64,000 bases of DNA from Erysipelotrichaceae bacterium. GTDB taxonomy: Bacteria > Bacillota_I > Bacilli_A > RFN20 > CAG-826. The DNA lies in contig SVBF01000018.1 in NCBI GenBank assembly GCA_015058945.1, positions 142,587-206,586 of the forward strand. Reading direction: 5' to 3'. Shown here in pieces: positions 1 through 8,172 of this stretch. Both the position numbers and the translations under genes were made by a program. Every line of letters starts with the position of its first letter. Position 1 is the first letter of the stretch. The notes under the pieces are model-generated. The model was not told the origin of the DNA, searched no databases, and saw only the letters and a list, made by a program, of their open reading frames with translations.

Positions 1-282
1 TTGAGACTTTCTGAAATTCTACCAATTAATAATCTCTCCAAGGGCGATGTTCTTCTGGTTGGCAACCCCTTGATAAACAAATCCTCTGTAATTCTGTTTC
101 CCCCGTTTCAAGAGCCTGAAATCAATGATGTCAAAGCAATAGCAAAGTCCCACCGTGGAATTCTTGCAACCACCTCAGGATTAACTCTGTATAAGTCCTC
201 GGCTAGAGCCTCCAAAGGTGTTGTGCTAGACGGCTTGTTCTTTTCGGTGTTCCTTGAATGTTACCTGAACTACATAAAGTGA
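1..282 (+). CDS. Hypothetical protein, C-terminal part (5' end outside window)
   Basis: The reading frame is open from the first base to a TGA at 280-282. The true start is probably upstream of the window, so only the last 93 or so residues are seen. I do not recognise a family. The piece is mixed alpha/beta in character with no clear membrane segment, signal or metal motif. The next gene is on the opposite strand and converges on it, with a hairpin between them that could end transcription both ways. Nothing here supports a function. Confidence 0.5.
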   Translation: MRLSEILPINNLSKGDVLLVGNPLINKSSVILFPPFQEPEINDVKAIAKSHRGILATTSGLTLYKSSARASKGVVLDGLFFSVFLECYLNYIK

Positions 283-310
283 AGCGCTAAGGCATTTGTT
301 GCTTTTAATA

Positions 311-347
311 AAAGCCCCCGCCGTTATATGCAGACGAGGGCTATGTT
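311..347 (-). terminator. Rho-independent terminator, possibly bidirectional
   Basis: On the minus strand an AGCCCTCG arm pairs with a GGGGGCT arm and is followed by TTTTATT, just after the stop of the 366-1211 gene. On the plus strand the same hairpin is followed by a T-rich run, so it may also end the partial gene at 1-282. Confidence 0.7.
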
Positions 348-365
348 TTGCTTTTTTCGGCTAGA

Positions 366-1211
366 TTATACTAGACGGAAAGTAACATCGACCGCAGCGG
401 CCTTGGATCCAAAATCATTCTGTTTGGTGTTAAGCGTGCCTTCGAGCCAAATAGAAACAACGAAATGCATATACGCATCTTTAGTGGCCGAAGTGAATGT
501 TCCTGTAATGCTCCCTGCGTCGCCAAACGCCGTCAAGGCGACATCGCTTTTAACAACACCCGAGGCATTGCCGGCTCCCGCAGCAGCAATACCGGTGGTT
601 CCTTGGCCCGTCTGGGCAAAAACCTTGTGCCAAGTTCCGATGTCTTGTTTCGCGGTTTCCCTGACTGTCTCAGCAGAATCTGGGGTCAATACAGCAGAAG
701 TCGAATAAAGGCCTACACGAATCGCGTTCTTCAAAGAAGAATCTTCGGTTTTGTTTTCGACCGTAACAGCAAGGCCACGGCCGCCTTCGCCCAAGCCCGC
801 CTTAACTAAAAGATTGGCCTTGTAGAATGCACAATATTTGTTGTTTGTCAGTTCATTTGTCCCTTCAGCAACTGCGGCATAAGTAACATTGGCAGCATCA
901 TTCGCGCGCTCAGTGGACTTTAAATCAGTTGGGGCATAGAAGTCCTTACCGTCAACGGAGCTTACGGAGCCAAGTTCGTGCGTTGTATCACTGACGCCGT
1001 TACCATCGGCGGGGTTCAGGGCACCTGCGGTCTTGGTGACACGATAACCGGTAACAGAGATGGCGGAAGGCGATTTTACGGTTAAAGTTGAAAAAGCTGC
1101 TTTGGCAGTTTCCTGCGTAGTGAACCACGCGAAGGTGGAGGTAACGCCAGCGGCAAGCACCGCGGCGCTCATGACGGAGATCGCTAAGGTAAGTTTAGCT
1201 TTCGTCTTCAT
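366..1211 (-). CDS. SipW-dependent (TasA-like) surface protein
   Basis: The N-terminus is a basic stretch, a hydrophobic core and then TSTFAWFT. This is the A-W-F signature of TasA/camelysin-type substrates of SipW signal peptidases. After the signal comes FSTLTVKSP, nearly the same as FSNLTVLSP in the protein at 14018. The mature part (about 250 residues) is Thr/Ala-rich and beta-like, and ends with a SIWLEG strand motif and a final V-T-F-x-L strand. In Bacillus this family forms extracellular fibres or matrix. That role is inferred here from the signal type and from the sipW gene in the facing operon. The start has AGAAAGGA upstream. It has its own promoter and terminator, so it is likely monocistronic. 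Confidence 0.75.
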   Translation of the reverse strand: MKTKAKLTLAISVMSAAVLAAGVTSTFAWFTTQETAKAAFSTLTVKSPSAISVTGYRVTKTAGALNPADGNGVSDTTHELGSVSSVDGKDFYAPTDLKSTERANDAANVTYAAVAEGTNELTNNKYCAFYKANLLVKAGLGEGGRGLAVTVENKTEDSSLKNAIRVGLYSTSAVLTPDSAETVRETAKQDIGTWHKVFAQTGQGTTGIAAAGAGNASGVVKSDVALTAFGDAGSITGTFTSATKDAYMHFVVSIWLEGTLNTKQNDFGSKAAAVDVTFRLV

Positions 1212-1330
1212 AAAATGAATTTTCCTTTCTTTATCGGCGAAACATGGCGATTCCGCCTTTTTCGAATGTTGGGCAATGTCCCTAACGAGAAAAGACCTTG
1301 GGCAAAGTTTTTTCGTTAATCGACTTCTTG

Positions 1331-1358
1331 ATTATAAAAATCTAATGCGAAATTGAAA
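1331..1358 (-). promoter_or_regulatory. Putative promoter of the 366-1211 gene
   Basis: Read on the minus strand: TTTCAA, a 16-nt spacer, then TATAAT, about 120 nt before the start codon. The -10 is perfect and the -35 only fair. Confidence 0.5.
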
Positions 1359-1380
1359 GCCCTTACATTCATGAAGGCGC

Positions 1381-1417
1381 AAAAAAAGGTGCGCACGCTC
1401 TATATAGCGCGAGCACC
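1381..1417 (-). terminator. Rho-independent terminator of the 1437-2222 gene
   Basis: On the minus strand GGTGCTCGCGC and GCGTGCGCACC can pair around a TATATA-centred loop, followed by seven T residues. It lies 20 nt after the stop of the 1437-2222 gene. Confidence 0.85.
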
Positions 1418-1436
1418 TAAGAGAGAAGTTTTGGCG

Positions 1437-2222
1437 TTAGTTTGACGCTTTAGCGGCGCTGAAGGTGGTTCTCATTTTGATTCGACCACCACGGGCGATG
1501 TCCTGGTTGGCGTCCATCGTGCCCTCCATCCAAACGGAGATGCGGTAATACTTGAACGTGGATACCTTATAGGTACCAAGGGCGAGGTTGGAACCTTGTT
1601 GAACCTTGGTATAGGCGTCCGGAACGGCTTTGACCGTACCGTTTTTGTCCATGTAGTTTTGCTGCGCTTCGCTGTCTGCCACATAGTAGGCTTTGGTGAC
1701 TTCATCGGTACCGCCGAATGAAGTGTCGGTGCAGGAACGCACGCTGACGCGCAGCCAGCTACTGAGCAGGTTGGACGGGGAATGGCTTGCGTTAAACGGC
1801 TGCCAAGCGATCTTCATGCTCAAATTCTGATCTTCCGTCGCCTCAAAGCATTCGACCGCCGCACCAAAGGTGAGGACGCGGGCATTCGCCTCGCTGGTCG
1901 TAAGTTCGGAGGTGCTTCCGGTCGCGGATTTGTTGTAGAAGGTATAGCCGTCATAACCAGACGCGGCGGAGATGGAAACCTTGTTGGTGATGTTTTCCTC
2001 ACCGGCGTTGAAGGTCTTTGGACTCTCGAACACGCCGGTACTCGAAAGATCATAAAGATGCACGCGGATGAAGGTGCTGTCGGCGGCGACGGTGATGTTG
2101 TTGTAGCCGATGGTCACGCTATCGGAGATGACGAACCACGCGTAGGTCGCCGTGGCGGCTCCTGCTAAAGAGACGCAGGAGATGGCAGCGCTTAAAAGCG
2201 CTAATTTGGTTTTAGCTTTCAT
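1437..2222 (-). CDS. SipW-dependent (TasA-like) surface protein
   Basis: The signal region ends in ATATYAWFV, the SipW/TasA-type motif, and is followed by a beta-rich domain of about 230 residues beginning with an N-x-I-T-V strand. Near the C-terminus is YYRISVWMEGTMDAN, which matches the IWLEG-type motif of the 366, 3242 and 4151 products. This suggests a common last beta-hairpin. Upstream of the ATG is AGAAAGGA. It is transcribed on its own, with a strong terminator after it. Secretion and cleavage by the SipW homologue at 8173 is inferred. A role as fibre subunit or accessory matrix protein is a family-level guess. Confidence 0.75.
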   Translation of the reverse strand: MKAKTKLALLSAAISCVSLAGAATATYAWFVISDSVTIGYNNITVAADSTFIRVHLYDLSSTGVFESPKTFNAGEENITNKVSISAASGYDGYTFYNKSATGSTSELTTSEANARVLTFGAAVECFEATEDQNLSMKIAWQPFNASHSPSNLLSSWLRVSVRSCTDTSFGGTDEVTKAYYVADSEAQQNYMDKNGTVKAVPDAYTKVQQGSNLALGTYKVSTFKYYRISVWMEGTMDANQDIARGGRIKMRTTFSAAKASN

Positions 2223-2527
2223 TGGAAATCCTTTCTCGTTCGCCCTATGGCAGGCGGAACTATGGGCAATTCCTGAACGGATCCCTTTGGGCGAAGGGAT
2301 GGTTTTCGGACGAGATAATTATAGCTTGCGAAAGCACTCATTTTGGAGGGCGCGGACCCTCGAATTTCAATCAAAATTATTTCGATGCCATCGATGTTTT
2401 TCGTTTTTGCTCAAAAATATGTGAATAACTTTTGTTTTCCTCGCGCATGCCCATGCATGGACTATCTATTGAAGGGCTCTCGCACATCTTCCTACTTTTG
2501 AAAACGCGTGCTAGTATTTTGAATACC
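2223..2527. promoter_or_regulatory. Intergenic region between divergent genes; -10 for the minus-strand gene
   Basis: A perfect TATAAT on the minus strand (plus 2318-2323) lies about 95 nt before the 1437-2222 start codon, with only a weak -35. A short self-complementary stretch around ATGCCCATGCAT (about 2446-2457) is the only other structure seen. A start candidate for the plus-strand gene is the GTG at 2528. Confidence 0.4.
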
Positions 2528-2905
2528 GTGAGCAAACAAGCGAAATTACGACTTCTCATCATCGGGGCGATCGAGGCGGCGATCGTGATTTTCTGCCTCG
2601 TCGTATCCATCCTGGTCATCGTCACCATCACCGATGTCAACCTCCCCGACCATCAGCAGATGAACCTCGATAACAACGGCCCGCTCATCGGCTGGTTCCA
2701 AAACCACTCCACCGGCTTCTTCTTGATCATCGTCTTACCGCTATTCGTGATCCTCGCGATCGACGTCATCTATTTGATCGTCTATGCGACGCGGCGCGAA
2801 TCCTCCCTCTCCGACGCCGAGCGCAAGGCCATCGAGGCCCAAGCCCGCGAAGAGGCCAGGGCCGAGGTTCTCCGCGAGATGCAGGAAGAATCCAAAAAGG
2901 AATAA
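2528..2905 (+). CDS. Small two-TM membrane protein of unknown function
   Basis: The start chosen is the GTG giving VSKQAKLRLL. The upstream in-frame codons encode no conserved sequence. There are two hydrophobic segments (about residues 10-36 and 57-80) separated by a polar loop with a GWFQN motif. A cytoplasmic tail of about 40 residues, rich in Glu/Lys/Arg and likely helical, follows. The 122-residue product at 33925-34293 begins MSKQAKK and has the same layout (two TMs, a loop with paired Trp, an acidic/basic helical tail), so the two may be paralogues. A terminator follows. No function can be assigned. Confidence 0.6.
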   Translation: MSKQAKLRLLIIGAIEAAIVIFCLVVSILVIVTITDVNLPDHQQMNLDNNGPLIGWFQNHSTGFFLIIVLPLFVILAIDVIYLIVYATRRESSLSDAERKAIEAQAREEARAEVLREMQEESKKE

Positions 2906-2921
2906 ACCTACGAAAAACATC

Positions 2922-2944
2922 AGGGCCGGCAACGGTCCTTTTTT
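2922..2944 (+). terminator. Rho-independent terminator
   Basis: AGGGCC-ggcaac-GGTCCT hairpin followed by a run of T, 17 nt after the stop of the 2528 gene. Confidence 0.8.
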
Positions 2945-3016
2945 CGTGCAAAACCTGCTTTATTTGTTCGATGGCGTCAGCCTTTCTTAGCTCGCATATA
3001 CATGGGCGTGCCCCCC

Positions 3017-3045
3017 TTGCACTTGCCCATGCCTAGGCATAAAAT
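3017..3045 (+). promoter_or_regulatory. Putative promoter of the surface-fibre operon
   Basis: TTGCAC, a 17-nt spacer and TAAAAT. The predicted start site is near 3052. A cre-like TTGCAAGCGCTCGA lies over the start site (about 3049-3062), with mismatches at its 3' end. Confidence 0.5.
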
Positions 3046-3051
3046 TATTGC

Positions 3052-3228
3052 AAGCGCTCGAGGGAAACCTCGAAAAGCTGTGACATAACGACCCCTAGTG
3101 CCGGGCAAGCGCGAAGGTCCACCGCTATGTCTCTGGGCATGGAAGATCTCATTCCAGGCTAATTTTCTATGGCTAAGCCACGAATCGTGATCCTTCCCTT
3201 AAGGTGAGATTTCTTATCTGCACCCGAA
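3052..3228 (+). ncRNA. Long structured 5' leader of the surface-fibre operon (class unknown)
   Basis: About 180 nt between the predicted start site and the Shine-Dalgarno sequence of the first operon gene hold several helices. These are CGAGG-gaaa-CCTCG (GNRA loop), a long-range GACATA/TATGTC pair (about 3083-3142), GGCT-aa-GCC and CACGA-a-TCGTG. I could not match it to GEMM, ydaO, cobalamin, SAM or T-box consensus elements. There is no obvious intrinsic terminator before the gene. It could be a riboswitch acting on translation, a protein-binding leader or simply a long UTR. Confidence 0.35.
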
Positions 3229-3241
3229 AGGAGGTACCTAC

Positions 3242-4147
3242 GTGAGTAAGGACAACAAACCCCTACCCGACGGAGACGCTCGTTTTCCCAAGTCGTTTTC
3301 TTTAGCGCGCAACCGCGCCCTCAAGAAGGCGGCCATATGGACGGGCGCCATTTGCACCACCGCCTTTGGCCTCGTGCTATTGACCGGTGGCTTGCTCGGC
3401 GCCAACCACGGTTTCACGACCAAGATCGACCGCGGATCGTCCTTAGACCAAATCGTCCTGCGCGAAAACCGCCAACAGGCGGGCCAACGCGACCAAGACG
3501 GCGTCTATTTTCTTAACGCAGAGGGCCTGACCAACGCCAAGCCGACCCAAGCCGAAAAGGTCCTGGAGTTTTGCTCCGGACTTTACGAGGATCCGGATCT
3601 AGCCGGAAACCACGTGCTCGTCGACGAGGAAGGCAACCAAAGGGCCTTGGCCTATACCTTCTACTTAGAGAACGCCTCCCAAAAGGCAGAACCTCAGAAT
3701 TTCACCTTCTACATCAGCCTTGACGCCTACATCGCTCCGTCCAACGCCGGAGCCGCCAACCCCTATTCCTACCTTCGCGTCCTCGTCTATCGGAACGTCG
3801 AAGGCAGTGGCCTCCACGAACACACCTTCTACGCTGCCCCTAACGACCAGGGCATGGGAACGGTGGATGGAGGCCCCAACGACTTACGCGAATGTCTCTC
3901 CGATTGGGCAGAAGCCAAGGAAGGCGACAAAACACTCCGCCGTCCGACCTTCTTCGACGGAGAAGTCGGATACTGCAAAAACTTCGCTTCCAACACCAGC
4001 GAGCTCATCCGCGAAGACGACCTCATCGAGAAAGGACAGGTCATCCGTTATACGATCGTGACCTACTTTGAGGGTTTGGACCCCGATTGCATCGGTGCCT
4101 ATCCCAACAATTCGTCCCTCTCGCTAAGCGCACATTTCGGAGACTAA
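3242..4147 (+). CDS. Type II membrane-anchored surface protein, first gene of the fibre operon
   Basis: A GTG start sits 7 nt after AAAGGAGG. A basic cytoplasmic head of about 30 residues precedes a single TM segment (about 35-58), with no A-W-F motif. It is therefore probably retained as a signal anchor rather than cut by SipW. The outer domain (about 240 residues) is beta-rich and ends with YTIVTYFEGLDPD plus a final SLSLSAHF strand. The same closing motif occurs in the SipW-type proteins at 366, 1437 and 4151. This suggests a membrane-tethered member of the same fold, perhaps a base or anchor for the fibre. The next gene follows after 3 nt. Confidence 0.65.
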   Translation: MSKDNKPLPDGDARFPKSFSLARNRALKKAAIWTGAICTTAFGLVLLTGGLLGANHGFTTKIDRGSSLDQIVLRENRQQAGQRDQDGVYFLNAEGLTNAKPTQAEKVLEFCSGLYEDPDLAGNHVLVDEEGNQRALAYTFYLENASQKAEPQNFTFYISLDAYIAPSNAGAANPYSYLRVLVYRNVEGSGLHEHTFYAAPNDQGMGTVDGGPNDLRECLSDWAEAKEGDKTLRRPTFFDGEVGYCKNFASNTSELIREDDLIEKGQVIRYTIVTYFEGLDPDCIGAYPNNSSLSLSAHFGD

Positions 4148-4150
4148 GGA

Positions 4151-5203
4151 ATGAAAAAAGCCAAGGCCAGTCCCATCTACGCGTCCGGCAAACTCTTCGC
4201 CGTCGCTTTCGGACTCTTCGCTTTGACTTTATCGACCTCGGTCGCCGCGACCTACGCTTGGTATAAGGTCCGCGACTTTGCCCGCATCGACCAACTCTCC
4301 ATGGCTTTTCAAGGAGAGGCGAAACTTGAGGCGGGCCTACGCATGGAAGATGGTTCCATCGACTACAAAGCCGTCCTCAACGAAGACGATTTCCGCAAAG
4401 TCGACCCCAACTACGATTCCAACATCAACCTAAGGGATGTCTCGGGCATGTTCGTTTCTTCCTGGCTCGAAAGCGACGTGGAAGAGAAAACCCCGATCTT
4501 GCGCAAAGCCTATACCCGTTCATCGGAAACGACGATGACCGAGAAGGCCGAGGAGGGCTTCGTCCAGATCGAGACCTTCTTCCGTAGCGACGTCCCCTGC
4601 CACCTCTACCTCAGCAAAGACACCCGCATCCGTCCCATGGAACGCTATAACCACGAACTCGCAAGGCGTAACGCCTGGAGCGAAGAGGAGCTAAACCGCG
4701 TCCTCGACTCGGTCCGCGTCTCCTTCTATTCCGAGGAAGGCTTCTATATCGCCGAACCCGGACGGGACACCCCGAGCCACACCAAGTTCGGCGGGCCGCT
4801 ACAAGCCCATAACAAAGACGGCTTCTTCGATTACGTCGATGGCAAAGAGATCCTCTATGGCGAATATGTCGGCACCCCGACCTATCTCCCCGCCCTAGAC
4901 GAGGATTCGCCCATCCCCGACGATCCAAGCGCCTTCAACGCCAGGCATAAGGCCGGCGTGGAGCGCGTCGACCCGACTTCCGTCGATTACGCGGTGGAAG
5001 TCACTCACCCCTTCAAGGACTTCATCTTTGGGGGAGGACCTAAGGCCGACGGCGCCATCTGCTTAGGCACGCTAAGCCCCGATGAGGATTACCGCCTCGT
5101 CATCACCATCTACCTCGAGGGTTGGGATCTCGACCTCACCGACACCCTCGCCGCAGGCAAGTTCAGCCTCGACCTCAATTTCACCGGTCTAATGGACATC
5201 TAA
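4151..5203 (+). CDS. SipW-dependent (TasA-like) surface protein
   Basis: The hydrophobic signal ends SVAATYAWYKV, the SipW-type site with Tyr in place of Phe after Trp. The mature part is about 310 residues, acidic and beta-like. It carries the shared C-terminal motif VITIYLEGWDLDL followed by a FSLDLNF strand. It lies 3 nt after the preceding surface protein and 13 nt before the AAA+ gene, in the same operon as the SipW peptidase. It is likely a structural subunit of an extracellular fibre or layer. No enzymatic motif is seen. Confidence 0.72.
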   Translation: MKKAKASPIYASGKLFAVAFGLFALTLSTSVAATYAWYKVRDFARIDQLSMAFQGEAKLEAGLRMEDGSIDYKAVLNEDDFRKVDPNYDSNINLRDVSGMFVSSWLESDVEEKTPILRKAYTRSSETTMTEKAEEGFVQIETFFRSDVPCHLYLSKDTRIRPMERYNHELARRNAWSEEELNRVLDSVRVSFYSEEGFYIAEPGRDTPSHTKFGGPLQAHNKDGFFDYVDGKEILYGEYVGTPTYLPALDEDSPIPDDPSAFNARHKAGVERVDPTSVDYAVEVTHPFKDFIFGGGPKADGAICLGTLSPDEDYRLVITIYLEGWDLDLTDTLAAGKFSLDLNFTGLMDI

Positions 5204-5216
5204 GGAGGCATTCACC

Positions 5217-6737
5217 ATGTCAACCACCTACTTCTCCTTCCTCTACGAAGTCTTGCTCTCGTTCGGCACGAACGTCGGCAACATGTTCAAGGGCAGATTC
5301 GACCTTAACGCCGATTTCGCCAACTACCACCAAATCTACCTCGCCTACGCGGGCGGATTCGGTATCGGCGGATGGATCTTCTACGTCTTGATGATCCTGC
5401 TCGCCATCGGCATCGTCGGCTCGATCTTCGCCCTGCTCATCTATCTCATCCGCAAACTCATGCTCCGCCCCAAGACCAAGAAGGGCGAGGAAGAGAAGAT
5501 GCGTCGCGAGATCGAACGGCTCAACCTCGAGCTTTACGACGCGATTCGCGAAAAAGACAAAATCCTCGGCATCAAGACCGCCGAGCGTTCCGGGCTCACC
5601 CCTGGCGTCTCCACCGAAGGAGAAGGCGACGCCGACCTTTCCAACGCCCGCTTCCCCCGTTTGCTGCAGGTTGACATGAAATATCCGAACGGGGTCACCG
5701 TCACCGAACTCCCCGACGATGCGAAAGACATCGATTTGCCGGGCATCGTCGAGCGTTTCCGCAACTTCGCCTGCTCCCAGATGAAGCTCTATTACACCTT
5801 GGATACCTGCCGTCACTTCTTCGCCTCCATGGGCGCAGGTAAGCTCATCATCCTCGAAGGTATCTCCGGCACCGGCAAAACCTCGCTCCCTTACTGCATG
5901 GGCCGTTTCTTCCATAACGGCGCCAACATCTGCTCCGTCCAGCCCTCTTGGAGGGACCGCTCCGAATTGCTCGGCTATTACAACGAATTCACCCACAAGT
6001 TCACCGAGACCGAATTCCTCCGCGCCATTTACGAAGCCACCTATCGCGACGACGTCGTCTTCGTCGTCCTCGACGAAATGAACCTCGCCCGCGTCGAATA
6101 CTACTTTGCCGAATTCCTCTCCATCATGGAAATGCCCAACACCCAAGAATGGATCATCAACCTCATCTCCGACCCGAGGGAAGACGACCCCAAGCATTTC
6201 CAAAACGGCCAGTTGCTCATCGGCCAGAACATCTTCTTCGTCGGCACTGCCAATAACGACGACTCCACCTTCACCATCACCGACAAGGTCTATGACCGCG
6301 CCATGTCGCTCTTCTTCGATAACAAAGGCCAGCCCTTCGAGGCGCCCTTCACCGAGGCGCTGCCGATGCCTTATGCCTATTTGGAGAACCTCTTTGAGCA
6401 AGCGCGCAAAGACCATCCCATCTCCGAGGAGACCCTCGCCAAGTTCGCCCAGTTGGACGACTTCGTCATCGATCATTTCAAGCTCGCCTTCGGCAACCGT
6501 ATCATGAAGCAGATCCAGCGCTTCGTTCCCTGCTATGTCGGCTGCGGCGGCACCGAGGTCGGCGGTCTCGATTACCTCTTCAAGGTCAAGATCCTCAAGA
6601 AGTTCGAGGTCTTGAACGTCGGCTTCCTCAAAGACGAGTTGCTCCTCCTCGACGAAGAACTCACCAAACTCTTCGGCAAAGACGAGTTCCCCCTCTCCAG
6701 AGAGAAGATCCGCACCCTCATTAAGATGAGCAAATAA
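5217..6737 (+). CDS. Membrane-anchored McrB-like AAA+ ATPase
   Basis: Start with AAGGAGG 8 nt upstream. Residues 1-45 are amphipathic. A TM segment lies at about 48-80, a basic, coiled-coil-prone stretch at about 85-120, and the AAA+ core from about 180. Walker A is GISGTGKT (215-222). The McrB-type box W-RDRSELLGYYN is at about 245-256, Walker B VVFVVLDEMN at 280-289, the sensor-1 region GTANNDDST at 343-351, and a DRAMS arginine-finger-like site at 360-364. Family knowledge: McrB-type ATPases form hexamers and drive a partner, usually McrC, by GTP or ATP hydrolysis. Here there is no DNA-recognition domain; a membrane anchor takes its place. The next gene encodes a DUF2357-like partner. A job in assembling or exporting surface proteins, rather than restriction, is inferred from the operon. 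Confidence 0.82.
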   Translation: MSTTYFSFLYEVLLSFGTNVGNMFKGRFDLNADFANYHQIYLAYAGGFGIGGWIFYVLMILLAIGIVGSIFALLIYLIRKLMLRPKTKKGEEEKMRREIERLNLELYDAIREKDKILGIKTAERSGLTPGVSTEGEGDADLSNARFPRLLQVDMKYPNGVTVTELPDDAKDIDLPGIVERFRNFACSQMKLYYTLDTCRHFFASMGAGKLIILEGISGTGKTSLPYCMGRFFHNGANICSVQPSWRDRSELLGYYNEFTHKFTETEFLRAIYEATYRDDVVFVVLDEMNLARVEYYFAEFLSIMEMPNTQEWIINLISDPREDDPKHFQNGQLLIGQNIFFVGTANNDDSTFTITDKVYDRAMSLFFDNKGQPFEAPFTEALPMPYAYLENLFEQARKDHPISEETLAKFAQLDDFVIDHFKLAFGNRIMKQIQRFVPCYVGCGGTEVGGLDYLFKVKILKKFEVLNVGFLKDELLLLDEELTKLFGKDEFPLSREKIRTLIKMSK

Positions 6738-6739
6738 CC

Positions 6740-8170
6740 ATGGCGGAACAAAAGACCAAAGAAAAAACCTTAGCCCAGGCCGGCAAAGACCTCGCCGAAG
6801 CCCTCAAAGGTCTCGCCTCGTCCTCGCCTTCTTTCGCCGCGACCAAAGACCTCGTGAAAGCCGATGGGGAGAACTATCTCCGCCAGACCGAGCGCATCGA
6901 GGTGAAGGCCTTCGACGATTCTTTCGTCGTCGAGATGGAGGAAGGCTTCGAAGCCATCGGACGCATCATCGCAAACCCCCGCTCCTTCATCAAAGAGCAG
7001 CCCGAACTCGTCGAGGCGGGGCTTGCGAAGAAGATCTCCGCCCTAAGCGTCTCCCACCTCGCCTCCCATTCGCAGTTCGTCCGCCACGTGGACGAGAAGA
7101 AGAACGTCCACCCCGACAAGATCCTCACCATCTTCTCCGAGACCGACAACCAGATCTATGAGAACCGCTTCATCATGACCTTGATCCGCAAATGCATGGT
7201 CTTCCTGCAGGAGCGTTACACCTTCATGATCGAGCACGGCGAGACCTATGACTCCGACTTGCTCTTATTGCACACCAAGACCGAGATCGACGGCCTCACC
7301 TACACGATCGATTCCCGCATCAAGGTGTCCCAACCCTCGAGCGACGCCGGCGAAAGCAAACGCAACGAGGAATTGCTCCGCCGCATGGCGACCCTCCGTC
7401 AACGCGTCGCCTACTTCAACCGCTCCCCCTTCATGGAGGAGATGAAAGGCGCCAAGGAAGTCTCCTCCCCGATCCACATGACCAACATGTTGCTCAAACA
7501 GCCCGATTATCATCGCGCCTATGAGCTCTGGTGCTTCCTCGACGAATACGAATCGATGGGCATCTCCTTTGACGTCACCGAGACCAACCAAAGGTTTGAT
7601 CCCAATTACTTCGACCGCATCTATAACCTGCTCACCGCGTCGCTTTTGACTCTTTCGAGCCACCGCGTCAAAGACCGCGTCCCCCATACCCCAAACAACA
7701 CAGAGAAAACCACCTTCGAACCCGCGGTGATCTTCACCTTGGAGGACGAGACCTACGATAACGGCCGCTTTCTCTATAACCACTTCCCCGAGGAAAAGAA
7801 GAAACGCGAGAACCCCTTGGCCTTGACGCCAGAGGAAGCCGTCGCGGAGCAAAAGGCCCTCGAAGCCCTCATCGAGAAGCAGCGTAAGGCCAAGCCCCAA
7901 ATCGAGGCCGACATCCTCCATGACAAAGACCGCATCGTCTTGGAACTCGCGACCGCGCGAAAGAAAGCCAAAGAGGAATTGGATCAAAAGAAGAAAGAGG
8001 CCGAAGGTAACCGTAAGGCCAAAGAAGCCAAAGCCAAGAAAGAGGCCGATGAAAAGCGCCTCGCCGTCACCAAATCGGAAGCCAAGTCCGAAGAAGAAGG
8101 CGCCGAAGCCGCCCGCAAAGCGGCCATAGCCAAAGGAAAGGAAGACCGTCGCAAAGACCGCTCACGTTAA
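6740..8170 (+). CDS. DUF2357-like partner of the McrB-type ATPase, with charged helical tail
   Basis: 476 residues, cytoplasmic and without a signal. The middle carries DNQIYENRFIM (about 136-146) and HMTNMLLKQPDYHRAYELW (about 246-264). These resemble the conserved blocks of DUF2357 proteins that accompany McrB-like ATPases. I see no clear PD-(D/E)xK nuclease motif of the kind found in McrC or many DUF2357 proteins. Instead, the last 90 residues or so are Lys/Glu/Ala-rich and likely form a long helix or coiled coil. It starts 2 nt after the ATPase gene and ends 2 nt before sipW. Likely the adaptor that couples the ATPase to the secretion or assembly step. The DUF2357 assignment rests on motif resemblance only. 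Confidence 0.6.
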   Translation: MAEQKTKEKTLAQAGKDLAEALKGLASSSPSFAATKDLVKADGENYLRQTERIEVKAFDDSFVVEMEEGFEAIGRIIANPRSFIKEQPELVEAGLAKKISALSVSHLASHSQFVRHVDEKKNVHPDKILTIFSETDNQIYENRFIMTLIRKCMVFLQERYTFMIEHGETYDSDLLLLHTKTEIDGLTYTIDSRIKVSQPSSDAGESKRNEELLRRMATLRQRVAYFNRSPFMEEMKGAKEVSSPIHMTNMLLKQPDYHRAYELWCFLDEYESMGISFDVTETNQRFDPNYFDRIYNLLTASLLTLSSHRVKDRVPHTPNNTEKTTFEPAVIFTLEDETYDNGRFLYNHFPEEKKKRENPLALTPEEAVAEQKALEALIEKQRKAKPQIEADILHDKDRIVLELATARKKAKEELDQKKKEAEGNRKAKEAKAKKEADEKRLAVTKSEAKSEEEGAEAARKAAIAKGKEDRRKDRSR

Positions 8171-8172
8171 AC

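Noticed and set aside
3052..3228. Assignment of the operon leader to GEMM (c-di-GMP) or ydaO (c-di-AMP) riboswitches
   Set aside because: The conserved loop sequences of those classes are not present; left as an unclassified leader.
5220..6476. Open frame of over 400 codons on the minus strand opposite the AAA+ gene
   Set aside because: It mirrors the codon bias of the real gene, has an odd Val/Gly/Glu-rich composition and no domain. The plus-strand frame has all McrB motifs.
7265..7987. Open frame of 240 codons opposite the DUF2357-like gene
   Set aside because: Shadow of the GC-rich third positions; no family, no start signal, and it lies inside a compact plus-strand operon.
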